Source of the DNA: Candidatus Halobonum tyrrellensis G22
GTDB lineage: Archaea > Halobacteriota > Halobacteria > Halobacteriales > Haloferacaceae
NCBI RefSeq assembly: GCF_000495475.1
Contig: NZ_ASGZ01000037.1
Location: forward strand, 1-64,000
Direction of reading: 5' to 3'
Length of the DNA stretch: 64,000 bases
Shown here: positions 8,696 through 17,863 of the stretch, piece by piece
How the letters are laid out: each line of letters starts with the position of its first letter
Position numbering within the stretch: position 1 is the stretch's first letter
Notes under the pieces: generated by a model
Told to the model about the DNA's origin: nothing
Databases searched by the model: none
What the model saw: only the letters and a program-made list of their open reading frames with translations
Made by a program: the position numbers and the translations under genes

Positions 8696-9253
8696 ATGCC
8701 CCGGCTGTTCGTCTCGGTCGACCTGCCCGACGACCTCGCGTCCGCGTTCTCGGCGGCGGGCGCGCCGCTCGACGGCGTCGAGAGCCTCCGCTTTACCGAC
8801 CCCGAGGGGGCGCACTGCACGCTGAAGTTCCTCGGCGACGTGCCCGACGAGGCGGTGAGCGGGGTGACCGACGCGCTCGAAACCGCCGTCGCCGACGCCG
8901 ACGTGGGACCGTTCGACGCCGAGGTGGGCGGCGTCGGCGCCTTCCCCTCCCGCGAGTACATCAGCGTCGTCTGGGTCGGCGTCCGCGAGGGGAGCGCGGA
9001 GTTGACCCGACTCCACGAGGCGGTCGAACGCGAGACCACGGCGCTGGGGTTCGACGCCGAGGACCACGAGTTCACGCCGCACTTCACGCTCGCGCGGATG
9101 GACGACGCCCGCGGGAAAGAGCGCGTCCAGTCGTTCCTCGACGACGCCGACCCCACCGTCGGGACGTTCCGCGTCGAGGCGGTCGGACTCACGGAGAGCA
9201 CGCTGACCGACGGCGGCCCGGAGTACTCGACAGTCGAACGGGTCGAGTTGTAA
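8696..9253 (+). CDS. thpR: RNA 2',3'-cyclic phosphodiesterase (2H family)
   Basis: A 185-residue 2H phosphoesterase. The two catalytic H-x-T-x motifs are present: HCTLKFLGD near residue 41 and HFTLARMDD near residue 126. The start MPRLFVSVDLPDD is typical of ThpR, formerly called 2'-5' RNA ligase. The enzyme opens 2',3'-cyclic phosphates on RNA ends and can join tRNA halves in vitro. The ATG at 8696 is chosen over an in-frame upstream codon at 8654 because the family starts here and a TATA-like element lies 28 bases upstream. Confidence 0.93.
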   Translation: MPRLFVSVDLPDDLASAFSAAGAPLDGVESLRFTDPEGAHCTLKFLGDVPDEAVSGVTDALETAVADADVGPFDAEVGGVGAFPSREYISVVWVGVREGSAELTRLHEAVERETTALGFDAEDHEFTPHFTLARMDDARGKERVQSFLDDADPTVGTFRVEAVGLTESTLTDGGPEYSTVERVEL

Positions 9254-9339
9254 CCGACGGACGCCCCGACTCAACCCCGTTCGACCGTCCGTGCCGCCAG
9301 GGCGAGTGTAAATGCAAGTTTTCGACAACCCCCATAATG

Positions 9340-9348
9340 TATATAAAT
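9340..9348 (+). promoter_or_regulatory. TATA box of the multi-PAS sensor kinase gene
   Basis: TATATAAAT, one of the best TATA matches in the window. It is centred 31 bases before the ATG at 9375 and lies in a short AT-rich island (9325-9358). It supports the inner ATG over the one at 9312. Confidence 0.7.
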
Positions 9349-9374
9349 CTGGAAAGATACCGTCGGGCGAGGGT

Positions 9375-11900
9375 ATGTCATCGAGCCGACTATCCGAACG
9401 TCGGAACCGACCGAGAGCCGGGTCGATCCGGGTGCTCCACGTCGACGACGACCCGGCGTTCGCGGACCTGACCGCGACCTACCTCGAACGGGCCGACGAC
9501 CGGTTCGCCGTCGAGACGGCGACGAGCGCCGACGACGGGCTCGACCGCCTCGTCGGGGGCGAGTTCGACTGCGTCGTCTCGGACCACGACATGCCCGGGC
9601 GGAACGGTCTCGAACTCCTCCGGTCCGTCCGCGCCGAGTACCCGAATCTGCCGTTCATCCTCTTCACCGGGAAGGGGAGCGAGGAGGTGGCGAGCGAGGC
9701 GATCTCGGCGGGCGTGACCGACTACCTCCAGAAGGAGCCGGGGACCGAACAGTACGCGATCCTCGCGAACCGGGTGCGGAACGCGGTCGAGCGCACGGTC
9801 GCCCAGCGCGAGCGCGAGCGTCACCTGAACGCCATCGAGACCGCACACGAGGGGATCGGCATCCTCGACGAGGACGAGCGGTTCGTCTACGTCAATCAGG
9901 CGTACGCTGAGCTGTACGGCTACGACTCGGAGACGCTGGTCGGCGAACACTGGGGGCGGCTCTACGACGACGAGACCGCGCGGACGATCGACGAGGAGGT
10001 CCGGCCGACGCTCGACGCGTCGGGCCGCTGGCAGGGGGAGAAGACGGGCGTTCGCGCCGACGGGACGACGTTCGTCGCCGAACACACCATCACGACCACC
10101 GACCACGGCGAGTTCGTCTGTCTCGTCCGCGACCTCACCGAGCGGAAGCGGCGCGAGCGGCGGTTCGAGGCGGTGTTCAACAACATGTACTCGTTCGTCG
10201 GGCTGCTCGACCCCGACGGGACGGTGGTCGAGGCCAACGAGACGGCCCTGGCGTTCGGGGGGCTGAGCCGGGAGGACGTGGCGGGAACGCCGCTCTGGGA
10301 GACCGGCTGGTTCGCGCCGAACGAAGGGTCCCGCACGAACGTCCGCGCGGCGGTCGAGCGGGCGGCGAGCGGCGAGCAGTACCGCGACCAGTTGCGCGTC
10401 CGGGGTGCCGACGGGGACGCGGTCGTCGACCTGCTGGTCCGCCCCGTGACCGACGAGGCGGGCGAGGTGACGCTGCTCCTCTGGGAGGGCCGCGACGTCA
10501 CGGAGCGCCGGCGGCGGACGCGGGAGTTGGAGACGCTCGTCGACAACCTGCCGGGCGTGGTGTACCGGGGGACGGCCGATGGAGGGTGGCCGATGGAGGA
10601 GGTGGGCGGACGGGTCGAGCACCTGACGGGCTACTCGGCGTCCGAACTCGGATCGCAGGGGGGGCCGTGCGGCGACGAACTGGTTCACGAAGACGACCGC
10701 GAGGAGTGGCGCGAGACGACGCGGGCGGCCGCCGAGCGGCAGGAGTCGTTCGAGTTGACCTACCGCATCGTCACGAAGGAGGGAACGACGAAGTGGGTGT
10801 GGGAGCGGGGGCAGGGCGTCTCCGCCGTCGAAGGCGGGGCCGAGCACCTCGAAGGGTTCATCACCGACATCACGGCCCGGCGGGAGGTGACGGAGGAGCT
10901 ACAGCGCGAGCGGGCGTTCGTCGAGCAGGCGCTCGACACGCTCGACGAACTGTTCTACGTGGTCGGCGAGGACGGCGACCTCCAGCGGTGGAACCGCCGG
11001 TTCGCCGACGTCACCGGCTACACGGACGAGGAACTGTCGGGGATGGACGCCGCCGAGTTCTTCCCCGACGACGAGCGCGAGCGGATCGCCGACGCGATCG
11101 ATCGGACGCTGACGACCGGCAAGGTGATCGTCGAGGCGGACCTGCTCACGAAGGAGGGCGACCGGAAGCCCTACGAGTTCTCGGGGTCCCGGCTCCGCCA
11201 CTCCGAACGGGACGTCGTCGGACTCGTCGGCGTGGGGCGCGAACTCGGCGGCCGGAAGCGGCACGAACGGACGCACGAACGCCGGAACGGGCGACTCGAC
11301 GAGTTCGCGCGAACGGTGTCACATGACCTCGCGAGCCCGCTCAACGTCGCTCAGGGCCGGATCGAACTCGCCCGCGAGGAGTGCGACAGCGAACACCTCT
11401 CGGAGGCGGCCGGCGCGGTGAGCCGCGCTCAGGAACTCGTCGAGGACGCGGCGACGCTCGCGCAGGAGGACGACCGCAGCGGCGACGTCGAGGCGGTCGA
11501 CCTCTCGCCGACGGTGAGGGACTGCTGGCGGAACACGGAGACCGCCGAGGCGACGCTCGTGGTCGATACGGAACTGACGATCCGCGCGGTCCGAAGCCGG
11601 CTCCAGCAGTTGCTGGAGAACCTGATCCGCAACGCGGTCGAACACGGGGGCGACACCGTCGTCGTGCGGGTCGGGGGGACGGACGGCGGGTTCTACGTCG
11701 CGGACGACGGACCGGGCATCCCCGAGGGGGAGCGCGACGAGGTGTTCGAGCCGGGGTACTCGACCGGCGAGGACGGGAGCGGATTCGGGCTGTGGATCGT
11801 GAGCCGGGTCGCCGACGACCACGGCTGGGAGGTCGAGGTCACGGCGAGCGAGGAAGGGGGGACGCGCCACGATATCACCGGCGTCGACATCGTCGAGTGA
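9375..11900 (+). CDS. Hybrid sensor histidine kinase: receiver, four PAS domains, kinase
   Basis: An 841-residue soluble kinase without transmembrane helices. It has a receiver domain at 17-130, with acidic pocket D24-D26, phospho-acceptor D70 and Lys120. Four PAS/PAC units follow at about 150-260, 262-380, 385-505 and 512-630, each ending in a D-x-T-x-R/G-type PAC motif. The HisKA helix carries His650 (SHDLASPLN), and the HATPase domain has the N box (NLIRNAVEHG), G1 (DDGPGIPEG) and G2 (GSGFGLWIVSR). An N-terminal receiver followed by PAS repeats is a common haloarchaeal layout; the stimulus is unknown. No output regulator is adjacent. Confidence 0.92.
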   Translation: MSSSRLSERRNRPRAGSIRVLHVDDDPAFADLTATYLERADDRFAVETATSADDGLDRLVGGEFDCVVSDHDMPGRNGLELLRSVRAEYPNLPFILFTGKGSEEVASEAISAGVTDYLQKEPGTEQYAILANRVRNAVERTVAQRERERHLNAIETAHEGIGILDEDERFVYVNQAYAELYGYDSETLVGEHWGRLYDDETARTIDEEVRPTLDASGRWQGEKTGVRADGTTFVAEHTITTTDHGEFVCLVRDLTERKRRERRFEAVFNNMYSFVGLLDPDGTVVEANETALAFGGLSREDVAGTPLWETGWFAPNEGSRTNVRAAVERAASGEQYRDQLRVRGADGDAVVDLLVRPVTDEAGEVTLLLWEGRDVTERRRRTRELETLVDNLPGVVYRGTADGGWPMEEVGGRVEHLTGYSASELGSQGGPCGDELVHEDDREEWRETTRAAAERQESFELTYRIVTKEGTTKWVWERGQGVSAVEGGAEHLEGFITDITARREVTEELQRERAFVEQALDTLDELFYVVGEDGDLQRWNRRFADVTGYTDEELSGMDAAEFFPDDERERIADAIDRTLTTGKVIVEADLLTKEGDRKPYEFSGSRLRHSERDVVGLVGVGRELGGRKRHERTHERRNGRLDEFARTVSHDLASPLNVAQGRIELAREECDSEHLSEAAGAVSRAQELVEDAATLAQEDDRSGDVEAVDLSPTVRDCWRNTETAEATLVVDTELTIRAVRSRLQQLLENLIRNAVEHGGDTVVVRVGGTDGGFYVADDGPGIPEGERDEVFEPGYSTGEDGSGFGLWIVSRVADDHGWEVEVTASEEGGTRHDITGVDIVE

Positions 11901-11943
11901 GCGCGACCGCGCGGCGTGCGACCGTCGCTCGCGTCCGCGTTGG

Positions 11944-11950
11944 TTATATA
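11944..11950 (+). promoter_or_regulatory. TATA box of the DUF5789-like gene
   Basis: TTATATA, centred 28 bases before the ATG at 11975, giving a leaderless arrangement. It lies in the 74-base gap after the kinase gene, so the downstream gene has its own promoter. Confidence 0.65.
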
Positions 11951-11974
11951 CGCTCGCACGGCCTACGTGGGAGG

Positions 11975-12574
11975 ATGCCAGACGACAAGCAAGGTCGAGA
12001 GGATCAGGCGCGAACCGCCGAGCGTCGCCGGTTAGAGCGCGAGATCGCCGAGGAACTCGAACGCGCCGACGAGCCGGAACCGCCGGTCGACGCCGCGGAC
12101 CTCGCGGCGGTCGAGGCGGACCTCGACGCCGTGTCGTTCCCGGCGACGGGGACGGAGGTGGTCGCGGCGGTCGGCGACCGCGCAGTCGAGACGCCCGACG
12201 GGAGCCACACCGTCGCGGAGTTGCTCCCGGACGCCGACGGGGAGACGTTCGACTCGCCCGCGGCCGTCCGGGCGCGCGTCCAACGGCCGACGGTCGCCGG
12301 GGCGATGAAGCGGGTCGTGGAGGCGGTCGGCAGACCCCCGAACACGGCGCCGCGCGAGTCGCAGTGGGAGGCGTACGAGCGGACGTTCCGGGAACTGGAG
12401 GCGATCGACGAGGACGACGACGACGAGGGGATCCGCGTCGTCGCCGACTGGATCGTCGAGCGGGCCCGCGAGACGGGGACGCCCCCGGGGTCGCGGGACG
12501 TCCGTCGGCGGGCGGCGAAGTTCTGCCGGTCGAACGGCTACACGGTCCGCGACGACGAGTGGCTCGGCGTGTAA
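11975..12574 (+). CDS. Haloarchaeal DUF5789-like protein with C-terminal helical extension
   Basis: A 199-residue acidic soluble protein. Residues 1-45 are a charged helix. Residues 45-115 resemble the DUF5789 pattern: a short FPAT segment, GDRAVETPDGSHTVAELL, then a helix with RVQRPTV. The C-terminal half has a low-complexity Asp run followed by a helix-rich segment ending in RRAAKFCRSNGYTVRDDEW, which could be a small helix-turn-helix-like fold. The family assignment is from pattern memory and moderately sure; no function is known. Confidence 0.6.
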   Translation: MPDDKQGREDQARTAERRRLEREIAEELERADEPEPPVDAADLAAVEADLDAVSFPATGTEVVAAVGDRAVETPDGSHTVAELLPDADGETFDSPAAVRARVQRPTVAGAMKRVVEAVGRPPNTAPRESQWEAYERTFRELEAIDEDDDDEGIRVVADWIVERARETGTPPGSRDVRRRAAKFCRSNGYTVRDDEWLGV

Positions 12575-12644
12575 CCGGAGCGCTCGCCGCCCGCGGTCCG
12601 GGCGGACCGACCGCGCCTCCGGGGACGCCGACGGGGGACCCGGC

Positions 12645-13946
12645 TCAGGTGCCGTGCTGCCACGAGCCCATGTACTCGCGCTGTTCCTCCGAGAGTCCGT
12701 CGAAGCCGACCCCCTCGGCGTCGAGTTTGATCTCCGCCACCTCCCGATCCAACTCGTCGGGTACGTCGTAGACGCCCGCGTCGTACTCGGCGTCGTTCTC
12801 GACCAACTCGCGGACGCAGACCGCCTGCACGCCGAAGCTCTGGTCCATTACCTCCGCCGGGTGGCCGAGCGCGATGGGCGCCGCGAGGTTGACCAGCCGC
12901 CCCTCCGCGAGCACGTTCAGCCGGCGGCCGTCGTCCATCTCGTACGCCTCGACGCCGTCGCGCGCCTCGTAGCGGTCGGCCGCCATCTCGTCGAGTTGTT
13001 CGAGGTTGATCTCCACGTCGAAGTGGCCCGCGTTGGCGAGGAGGACGCCGTCGCCCATCTTCTCGAAGTGCTCTTCGGTGATCACGTCGCGGTTGCCGGT
13101 CGTGGTGAGGAACACGTCTCCCACCTCGGCGGCCTCCGCCATCGGCATCACGTCGTACCCCTCCATGTGGGCTTCGAGCGCCTTCCGGGGGTCCACCTCG
13201 CAGACGATGACGTTCGCGTTCTGCCCGGCCGCCTTCCCCGCGACGCCCTTCCCGCAGTAGCCGTAGCCCGCGACCACGACGTCCTTGCCGGCCCACGAGA
13301 GGTTGGTCGTCATCGCGATGGTGGCGAGGCTGGCCTCGCCCGTGCCGTGGACGTTGTCGAACAGCCGCTTCATCGGCGTGTCGTTCACCGCGAACACCGG
13401 GTACTCCAGCGCGCCGTCGTCGTCCATCGCGCGCAGGCGGTGGACGCCGGTCGTCGTCTCCTCGCAGCCGCCGAGGATGGAGTCGATGAGTTCGGGGTAC
13501 TCCTCGTGGATGGCGGCGACCATGTCCATCCCGTCGTCGACGGTTATCGTCGGCTCGTGGCCGATGACCGACTCGATGGCGGCGTAGTAGTCGTCGTCGT
13601 CGACGCCGCGGACCGCGTAGGAGGTGACGGAGTCGTTGGCGTCGAGGGCGGCGCTCACGTCGTCGTGCGTCGACAGCGGGTTACAGCCGGTGATGGCGAC
13701 GTCGGCGCCGCCGACCGCGAGCAGTTCCACCAGGTTCGCGGTCTTCGCCTCGACGTGCATCGCCATCCCGACCGTCTGGCCGTCGAGCGGTCGCTCGCTC
13801 TCGAACTCCGCGCGGAGTTCCGTCAAGATTGGCATGTGCTGGAGCGCCCACTCCATCTTCCGGCGCCCCTCCTCGGCGGCCGCCTCGGGGTCGTCGAGGT
13901 GTTCGGTGACGGGCGGGTACGGCTCGTCGCGTCCGGTCTCGCTCAT
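12645..13946 (-). CDS. ahcY: Adenosylhomocysteinase
   Basis: A 433-residue enzyme that hydrolyses S-adenosylhomocysteine (SAH) to adenosine and homocysteine, closing the methyl cycle. Visible features are substrate residues NDTPMKRLFDN (189-198, with K193), the NAD-binding Rossmann motif AGYGYCGKG (226-234), a TTTGNRDVI segment, and an NAGHFDVEI segment near the C-terminal part. It is the shorter form usual in archaea. Next to it, on the same strand, is an SAH deaminase-type amidohydrolase gene, which fits shared handling of SAH. Confidence 0.95.
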   Translation of the reverse strand: MSETGRDEPYPPVTEHLDDPEAAAEEGRRKMEWALQHMPILTELRAEFESERPLDGQTVGMAMHVEAKTANLVELLAVGGADVAITGCNPLSTHDDVSAALDANDSVTSYAVRGVDDDDYYAAIESVIGHEPTITVDDGMDMVAAIHEEYPELIDSILGGCEETTTGVHRLRAMDDDGALEYPVFAVNDTPMKRLFDNVHGTGEASLATIAMTTNLSWAGKDVVVAGYGYCGKGVAGKAAGQNANVIVCEVDPRKALEAHMEGYDVMPMAEAAEVGDVFLTTTGNRDVITEEHFEKMGDGVLLANAGHFDVEINLEQLDEMAADRYEARDGVEAYEMDDGRRLNVLAEGRLVNLAAPIALGHPAEVMDQSFGVQAVCVRELVENDAEYDAGVYDVPDELDREVAEIKLDAEGVGFDGLSEEQREYMGSWQHGT

Positions 13947-14021
13947 GGGTCGCGGTTCGGCGCGTCACCCTTTAACCCCGCCGAAGCGGCCATCCGGCCG
14001 CCGAGGCGGGCCGCAGGCCGG

Positions 14022-14112
14022 GTGCGGCCCCGGCCGTGGTCCGGGTGCGGTCCCCGACCGCTGTCCGGTTCGATTCCAGCCACAGTCCGGTGCGATCCCG
14101 GCCACTGTCCGG
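14022..14112. repeat. Four tandem units of 22-24 bp upstream of ahcY
   Basis: Units lie at 14022-14044, 14045-14068, 14069-14090 and 14091-14112. Each ends in (G/C)TCCGG or GTCCGG after a GCCAC/GACCGC-like core; the last unit reads TGCGATCCCGGCCACTGTCC followed by GG. Copies differ by a few substitutions. The array sits 76-166 bases before the ahcY start codon, in a gene-free gap. Confidence 0.65.
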
Positions 14113-14237
14113 GGACGGCTCCCCGCGGCGGCCCGGCGGCTCACTCGATCCGGTGGACGACGGAGTAGCCGACGGGTAGGACGACCAGCGGCAGCGACTC
14201 GCCGCCCGGCGCCCCCGGGTCGTCCGGGGTCGCCCGG

Positions 14238-15536
14238 CTACCGCTCCGCCCGGTCGACGGCGCCCGACGCCGCCTCCTGGGCGCGTTCGCGCACCTCCCC
14301 CTCGTCGAACGCGACCACGTCGCGGTCGTCCATCAGCACCCGGCCGTCACACACCGTGTGTCGCACGTCGCTCCCGCGGGCGGCGTACACCAGGTGCGAG
14401 ACGAGGTCGTGGTGGGGGGTGAGGTGCGGGACGTCGAGGTCCACCACCGCGAGGTCGGCGTTCCGTCCAGGTTCGATCCGGCCGGAGTCGAACCCGAGGG
14501 CGTTGGCGCCGTTCTCGGTCGCCATCCGGAGGGCCGACTCCGCGGACACCGCGCTCGCGTCGTCGGCGGCGAGTTTGCCGACCATCGCGGCGTCGCGCAT
14601 CTCGCCGAACACGTCGAGGTCGTTGTTCGAGGCGGCGCCGTCGGTGCCGAGCGCGACGTTGACGCCCGCGTCGAGCATCTCCTGGACCGGCGCCATCCCC
14701 GACGCGAGTTTCATGTTCGACGCCGGGCAGTGGACGACGGTGACGCCGCGGTCGGCGAGCAGGTGGATCTCGGACTCGTCGGTGTGGACGCCGTGGGCCG
14801 CCCAGGTGTCCGGTCGGAGGAGCCCGCGGTCGTCGGCGTACGCGCTCGGCCGTTCGCCCGCCTCGTCGACGATGGGGTCGACCTCCGCGGGCGTCTCGTT
14901 GAGGTGGAAGTGGAGCGGGATCCCCGCCTCCCGCGAGCGCTCGGCCGCCTCGTCGAGGAGTTCCTCGTCGACGGTGGTGAGCGAGTGGGGCATCACCGCC
15001 GTCCGGACGCGGCCGTCGGCGGCGCCGTCGAACTTCTCGGCGACGTGGAACGACTCGTCGAGGTCGGCCTGCGCGTCGTCGTCGTCCTTGCCGACGGTCA
15101 CGACGCCGTGGCCGACCCGGGCGCGCATCCCCGAGCGGTCGACCACGTCCACGATATCCCCGACGTGGAAGTACATGTCGCCGACCGCGGTGACGCCCGA
15201 GCGGATCATCTCCACCATCGCGAGTTCGGCTCCCGCGCGCACGTCCGACCCGCGGAGCGTCGCCTCGATGGGCCAGACGTCCTCGCGGAGCCACGCGTCG
15301 AGCGGCTTGTCGTCGGCGTACCCCCGGAGGAGCGTCATCGCGGCGTGGCTGTGGGCGTTGACCAGCCCCGGGATGACGAGACCGTCGGAGGCGTCGAGCG
15401 TGTCGTCGGCGTCGGCGCCGAGGTCCGACCCCACCTCGACGATGTCGCCGGCGTCGGCGTCGACCAACACGTCCCGCTTCTCGACCGCGAACCCGGGCGT
15501 CAACACGAACCCGTCGGTGAGCGCGAGCGTCGTCAT
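14238..15536 (-). CDS. S-adenosylhomocysteine / 5'-deoxyadenosine deaminase-type amidohydrolase
   Basis: A 432-residue member of the MtaD/DadD branch of the amidohydrolase superfamily, which deaminates SAH, 5'-methylthioadenosine or 5'-deoxyadenosine. The metal ligands are in place: H62 and H64 (NAHSHAAMT), H211 (HFHLNE), H248 (AAHGVH) and D299 (GTDGAASNNDLD). The C-terminal small beta domain (from about 355) carries the usual RIEPGRNADLAVVDLD segment. The ATG at 15536 gives the family-typical start. Its location beside ahcY suggests a role in removing SAH, but the exact substrate cannot be told from sequence. Confidence 0.88.
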   Translation of the reverse strand: MTTLALTDGFVLTPGFAVEKRDVLVDADAGDIVEVGSDLGADADDTLDASDGLVIPGLVNAHSHAAMTLLRGYADDKPLDAWLREDVWPIEATLRGSDVRAGAELAMVEMIRSGVTAVGDMYFHVGDIVDVVDRSGMRARVGHGVVTVGKDDDDAQADLDESFHVAEKFDGAADGRVRTAVMPHSLTTVDEELLDEAAERSREAGIPLHFHLNETPAEVDPIVDEAGERPSAYADDRGLLRPDTWAAHGVHTDESEIHLLADRGVTVVHCPASNMKLASGMAPVQEMLDAGVNVALGTDGAASNNDLDVFGEMRDAAMVGKLAADDASAVSAESALRMATENGANALGFDSGRIEPGRNADLAVVDLDVPHLTPHHDLVSHLVYAARGSDVRHTVCDGRVLMDDRDVVAFDEGEVRERAQEAASGAVDRAER

Positions 15537-15562
15537 GTCGGGAGCGTCGGGCGGCCCCGTAC

Positions 15563-16720
15563 TCAATCCGTCGGCACGCGCCCGTCGCCCGCCCCCTCGG
15601 TGTCGTGCCCCCGTACGCGGTCGATGCGGTCGCCGAGCGGGACGGTCGCCGACAGCGGGTTCGGCACCCGTCGGCGCGACGGCTCCATCGCGTGGAACTC
15701 GGCGTACCGCTCGAACGCCGCGACGACCGCGTCGGCGCCCACCCGCTCGGCGGCGTAGTCGTCGGCCGCGGCGACGCCCCGCCGCGCGACCCACAACCCC
15801 GCGAGGAGAACGACGACGGCGGCGCCCACCAGCGGCCACAGCGGGCCGGGCGAGAGCGCGAACAGGAGCGCGGCCGCGCTCGCGAGCACCGCCCCGAGCC
15901 GGCGGGCGATCACGCGCGAGCGGGTCCGACCGGCCTGGACGGCCAGGAGCGCCGTTGCGGTGTCGTCGTCGTACGCGTCGAAGAACGCATCCGTCACGAA
16001 CAGCCGCCGGTGGCTCGCCGCGCCGCGGACGAGCGCGCTCGCCGTCTCCGCGCCGTCGGTCTCGAACACGCGCGCGTCCCGCACCGACAGCCCCGCCCGC
16101 TCGCGGAGCGCGTCGAGGCGGTCCGCCTCGGCGTCGGTCGGCCGGCGAGTCGACCGCATCGCGGTCACGACCCACGGCGATCCGACGACGACGATCACCC
16201 CGAGAACGACGAACCCGGCGACCAGCCCGAGCTGGGAGCCGACACTACCCCGAGGCCCCCCGAGGCCGAGTCGGAACGCGGGGACGAAGAGCGCGAACAG
16301 CACCGCGAACGCGACCACGTACCGGGTCATCTGCGCGAGCGCGGTCGTCGTCGACAGCGGGACGTCGCGGGCCGCGCGCACCCCGCGGACCGTCGGCGCG
16401 TACGCCGCCAGTCCGACGACGCCGCCCGCGAGGAACGTCACGAACTCGGCGAACACGGTGCCCGCGAACCCGCCCACCCACGGGAGGAACGCGGCTCTGA
16501 CCGCCAGCCCGAAGTCGAGGAGCGCGAGCAGGCCGTAGCTCCCGAGCGCGAGCGGGCCGACGACGAGCGCGTACAGCAGGCGGTACTTCCCGACCGGGTT
16601 CGACAGCCGCCGGGCGAGAGCGCTCCCGGCGGCGCCGACGACGAGGCCGGCGACACAGAGGACGAGGAGGAGCGCTCCAGGTACGGCGAGTCCGGAGGGG
16701 GTTGACTGGATGAGGACCAC
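15563..16720 (-). CDS. M48-like membrane protein lacking the zinc-protease motif
   Basis: A 385-residue membrane protein with a GTG start at 16720. About six hydrophobic segments come first (residues 10-35, 45-65, 75-110, 130-155 and 165-190). Next is a cytoplasmic region with the order seen in M48 (HtpX/Ste24) proteins: a helix with [11 protein letters not shown], a strand with [20 protein letters not shown], then [23 protein letters not shown]. Where M48 enzymes have HExxH this protein has AVQAGRTRS, so no zinc site is visible and it is probably inactive as a protease. Two more helices follow, then an Arg-rich tail. It diverges from hisG. Confidence 0.7.
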   Translation of the reverse strand: MVLIQSTPSGLAVPGALLLVLCVAGLVVGAAGSALARRLSNPVGKYRLLYALVVGPLALGSYGLLALLDFGLAVRAAFLPWVGGFAGTVFAEFVTFLAGGVVGLAAYAPTVRGVRAARDVPLSTTTALAQMTRYVVAFAVLFALFVPAFRLGLGGPRGSVGSQLGLVAGFVVLGVIVVVGSPWVVTAMRSTRRPTDAEADRLDALRERAGLSVRDARVFETDGAETASALVRGAASHRRLFVTDAFFDAYDDDTATALLAVQAGRTRSRVIARRLGAVLASAAALLFALSPGPLWPLVGAAVVVLLAGLWVARRGVAAADDYAAERVGADAVVAAFERYAEFHAMEPSRRRVPNPLSATVPLGDRIDRVRGHDTEGAGDGRVPTD

Positions 16721-16901
16721 GTCGGGACCAGTCCGACCGCCGCCAAAGACGTATCGCTCACGCCCGGGCGGCGCGGTACGGCGGGCGAGGTCGGGCGGCG
16801 GGGAGGGTCGGACAGCAGGCGGGGTCGGGCGGCGCCCGCACCCGATTCGACCCGGCCGGCGGAGGGAAAGAGCGTTGTGCGCCCGCGCCGTCGCCCCGGG
16901 C

Positions 16902-17753
16902 ATGCGCATCGCCGTGCCCAACAAGGGCCGTTTACACGAGCCGACGATGGACCTCCTCGAACGGGCGGGGCTACACGTCGAGGACACCGCCGACCGCCAA
17001 CTGTACGCCGACACGGTCGACCCCGACGTGTCCGTCCTATTCGCACGCGCGGCCGACATTCCCGAGTACGTCGCCGACGGCGCAGCGGACGTCGGCGTCA
17101 CCGGTCTCGACCAGGCGCGCGAGTCGGGCACCGACCTGGTCGACCTGCTCGACTTGGAGTTCGGCCGGTGTCGACTCGTGCTCGCGGCGCCCGAGGCGGG
17201 CGACATCACCACCCCGGCCGACGTCGAAGGGGGGACGGTCGCCACCGAGTTCCCCCGCATCACCCGGGAGTACCTCGCCGAGGCGGGCATCGACGCCGAG
17301 GTGGTCGAGGTGACGGGCGCGACCGAACTCACCCCGCACGTCGACATGGCCGACGCCATCGTCGACATCACCTCGACGGGGACGACCCTCCAGGTGAACC
17401 GGCTCGCGGTGGTCGACGAGGTGCTCGCCTCCTCCGTTCGACTGTTCGCCCGCCCGGACGCCGTCGACGACCCGAAGGTCGAGCAGGTGGCGACCGCGTT
17501 CGAGTCGGTGGTCGCCGCCGAGGACAAGCGCTACCTGATGATGAACGCGCCGCGCGAGCGGTTAGAGGAGGTGAAGGACGTCATCCCGGGGCTGGGCGGG
17601 CCGACGGTGATGGACGTCGCCGACGGCGACGACGACCGGGTGGCGGTCCACGCCGTCGTCGACGAACGGCGGGTGTTCGAGGTGATCACTGACCTGAAGG
17701 CGGCGGGCGCGAGCGACGTGCTCGTCACCGAGATAGAGCGGCTGGTGGAGTAG
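16902..17753 (+). CDS. hisG: ATP phosphoribosyltransferase, long form
   Basis: A 283-residue enzyme for the first step of histidine synthesis, joining ATP and PRPP. It starts [15 protein letters not shown]. The catalytic domain includes the PRPP-binding segment [16 protein letters not shown] (about 153-168). The C-terminal 75 residues form the ferredoxin-like HisG_C regulatory domain with [24 protein letters not shown], so this is the long, histidine-inhibited form that does not need HisZ. No other his gene is in the window. Confidence 0.95.
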   Translation: MRIAVPNKGRLHEPTMDLLERAGLHVEDTADRQLYADTVDPDVSVLFARAADIPEYVADGAADVGVTGLDQARESGTDLVDLLDLEFGRCRLVLAAPEAGDITTPADVEGGTVATEFPRITREYLAEAGIDAEVVEVTGATELTPHVDMADAIVDITSTGTTLQVNRLAVVDEVLASSVRLFARPDAVDDPKVEQVATAFESVVAAEDKRYLMMNAPRERLEEVKDVIPGLGGPTVMDVADGDDDRVAVHAVVDERRVFEVITDLKAAGASDVLVTEIERLVE

Positions 17754-17863
17754 TCGTCCGGCCGGGGTGCGGGCTCGGCCGCCCGGTACCCCGAACACGA
17801 CCGCCGAGGCGGCCCACGGGAGCGCCGTCCGCGTCCGCCGACGCCCACGTGAGCGGTCCCCGC

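Noticed and set aside
14060-14080. A GGTTCGATTCC string resembling a tRNA T-loop
   Set aside because: It is part of the 22-24 bp tandem units; no acceptor, anticodon or D stem can be built around it.
14141-14240. A short leftward frame ending LPLVVLPVGYSVVHRIE
   Set aside because: It looks somewhat protein-like, but I find no start codon in frame within this gap; at most a remnant of a gene end.
13624-16500. A 958-codon open frame on the plus strand
   Set aside because: It is antisense to ahcY, the SAH deaminase and the M48-like gene. Its product is Ser/Arg/Pro-rich without domains; long shadow frames are normal at this GC content.
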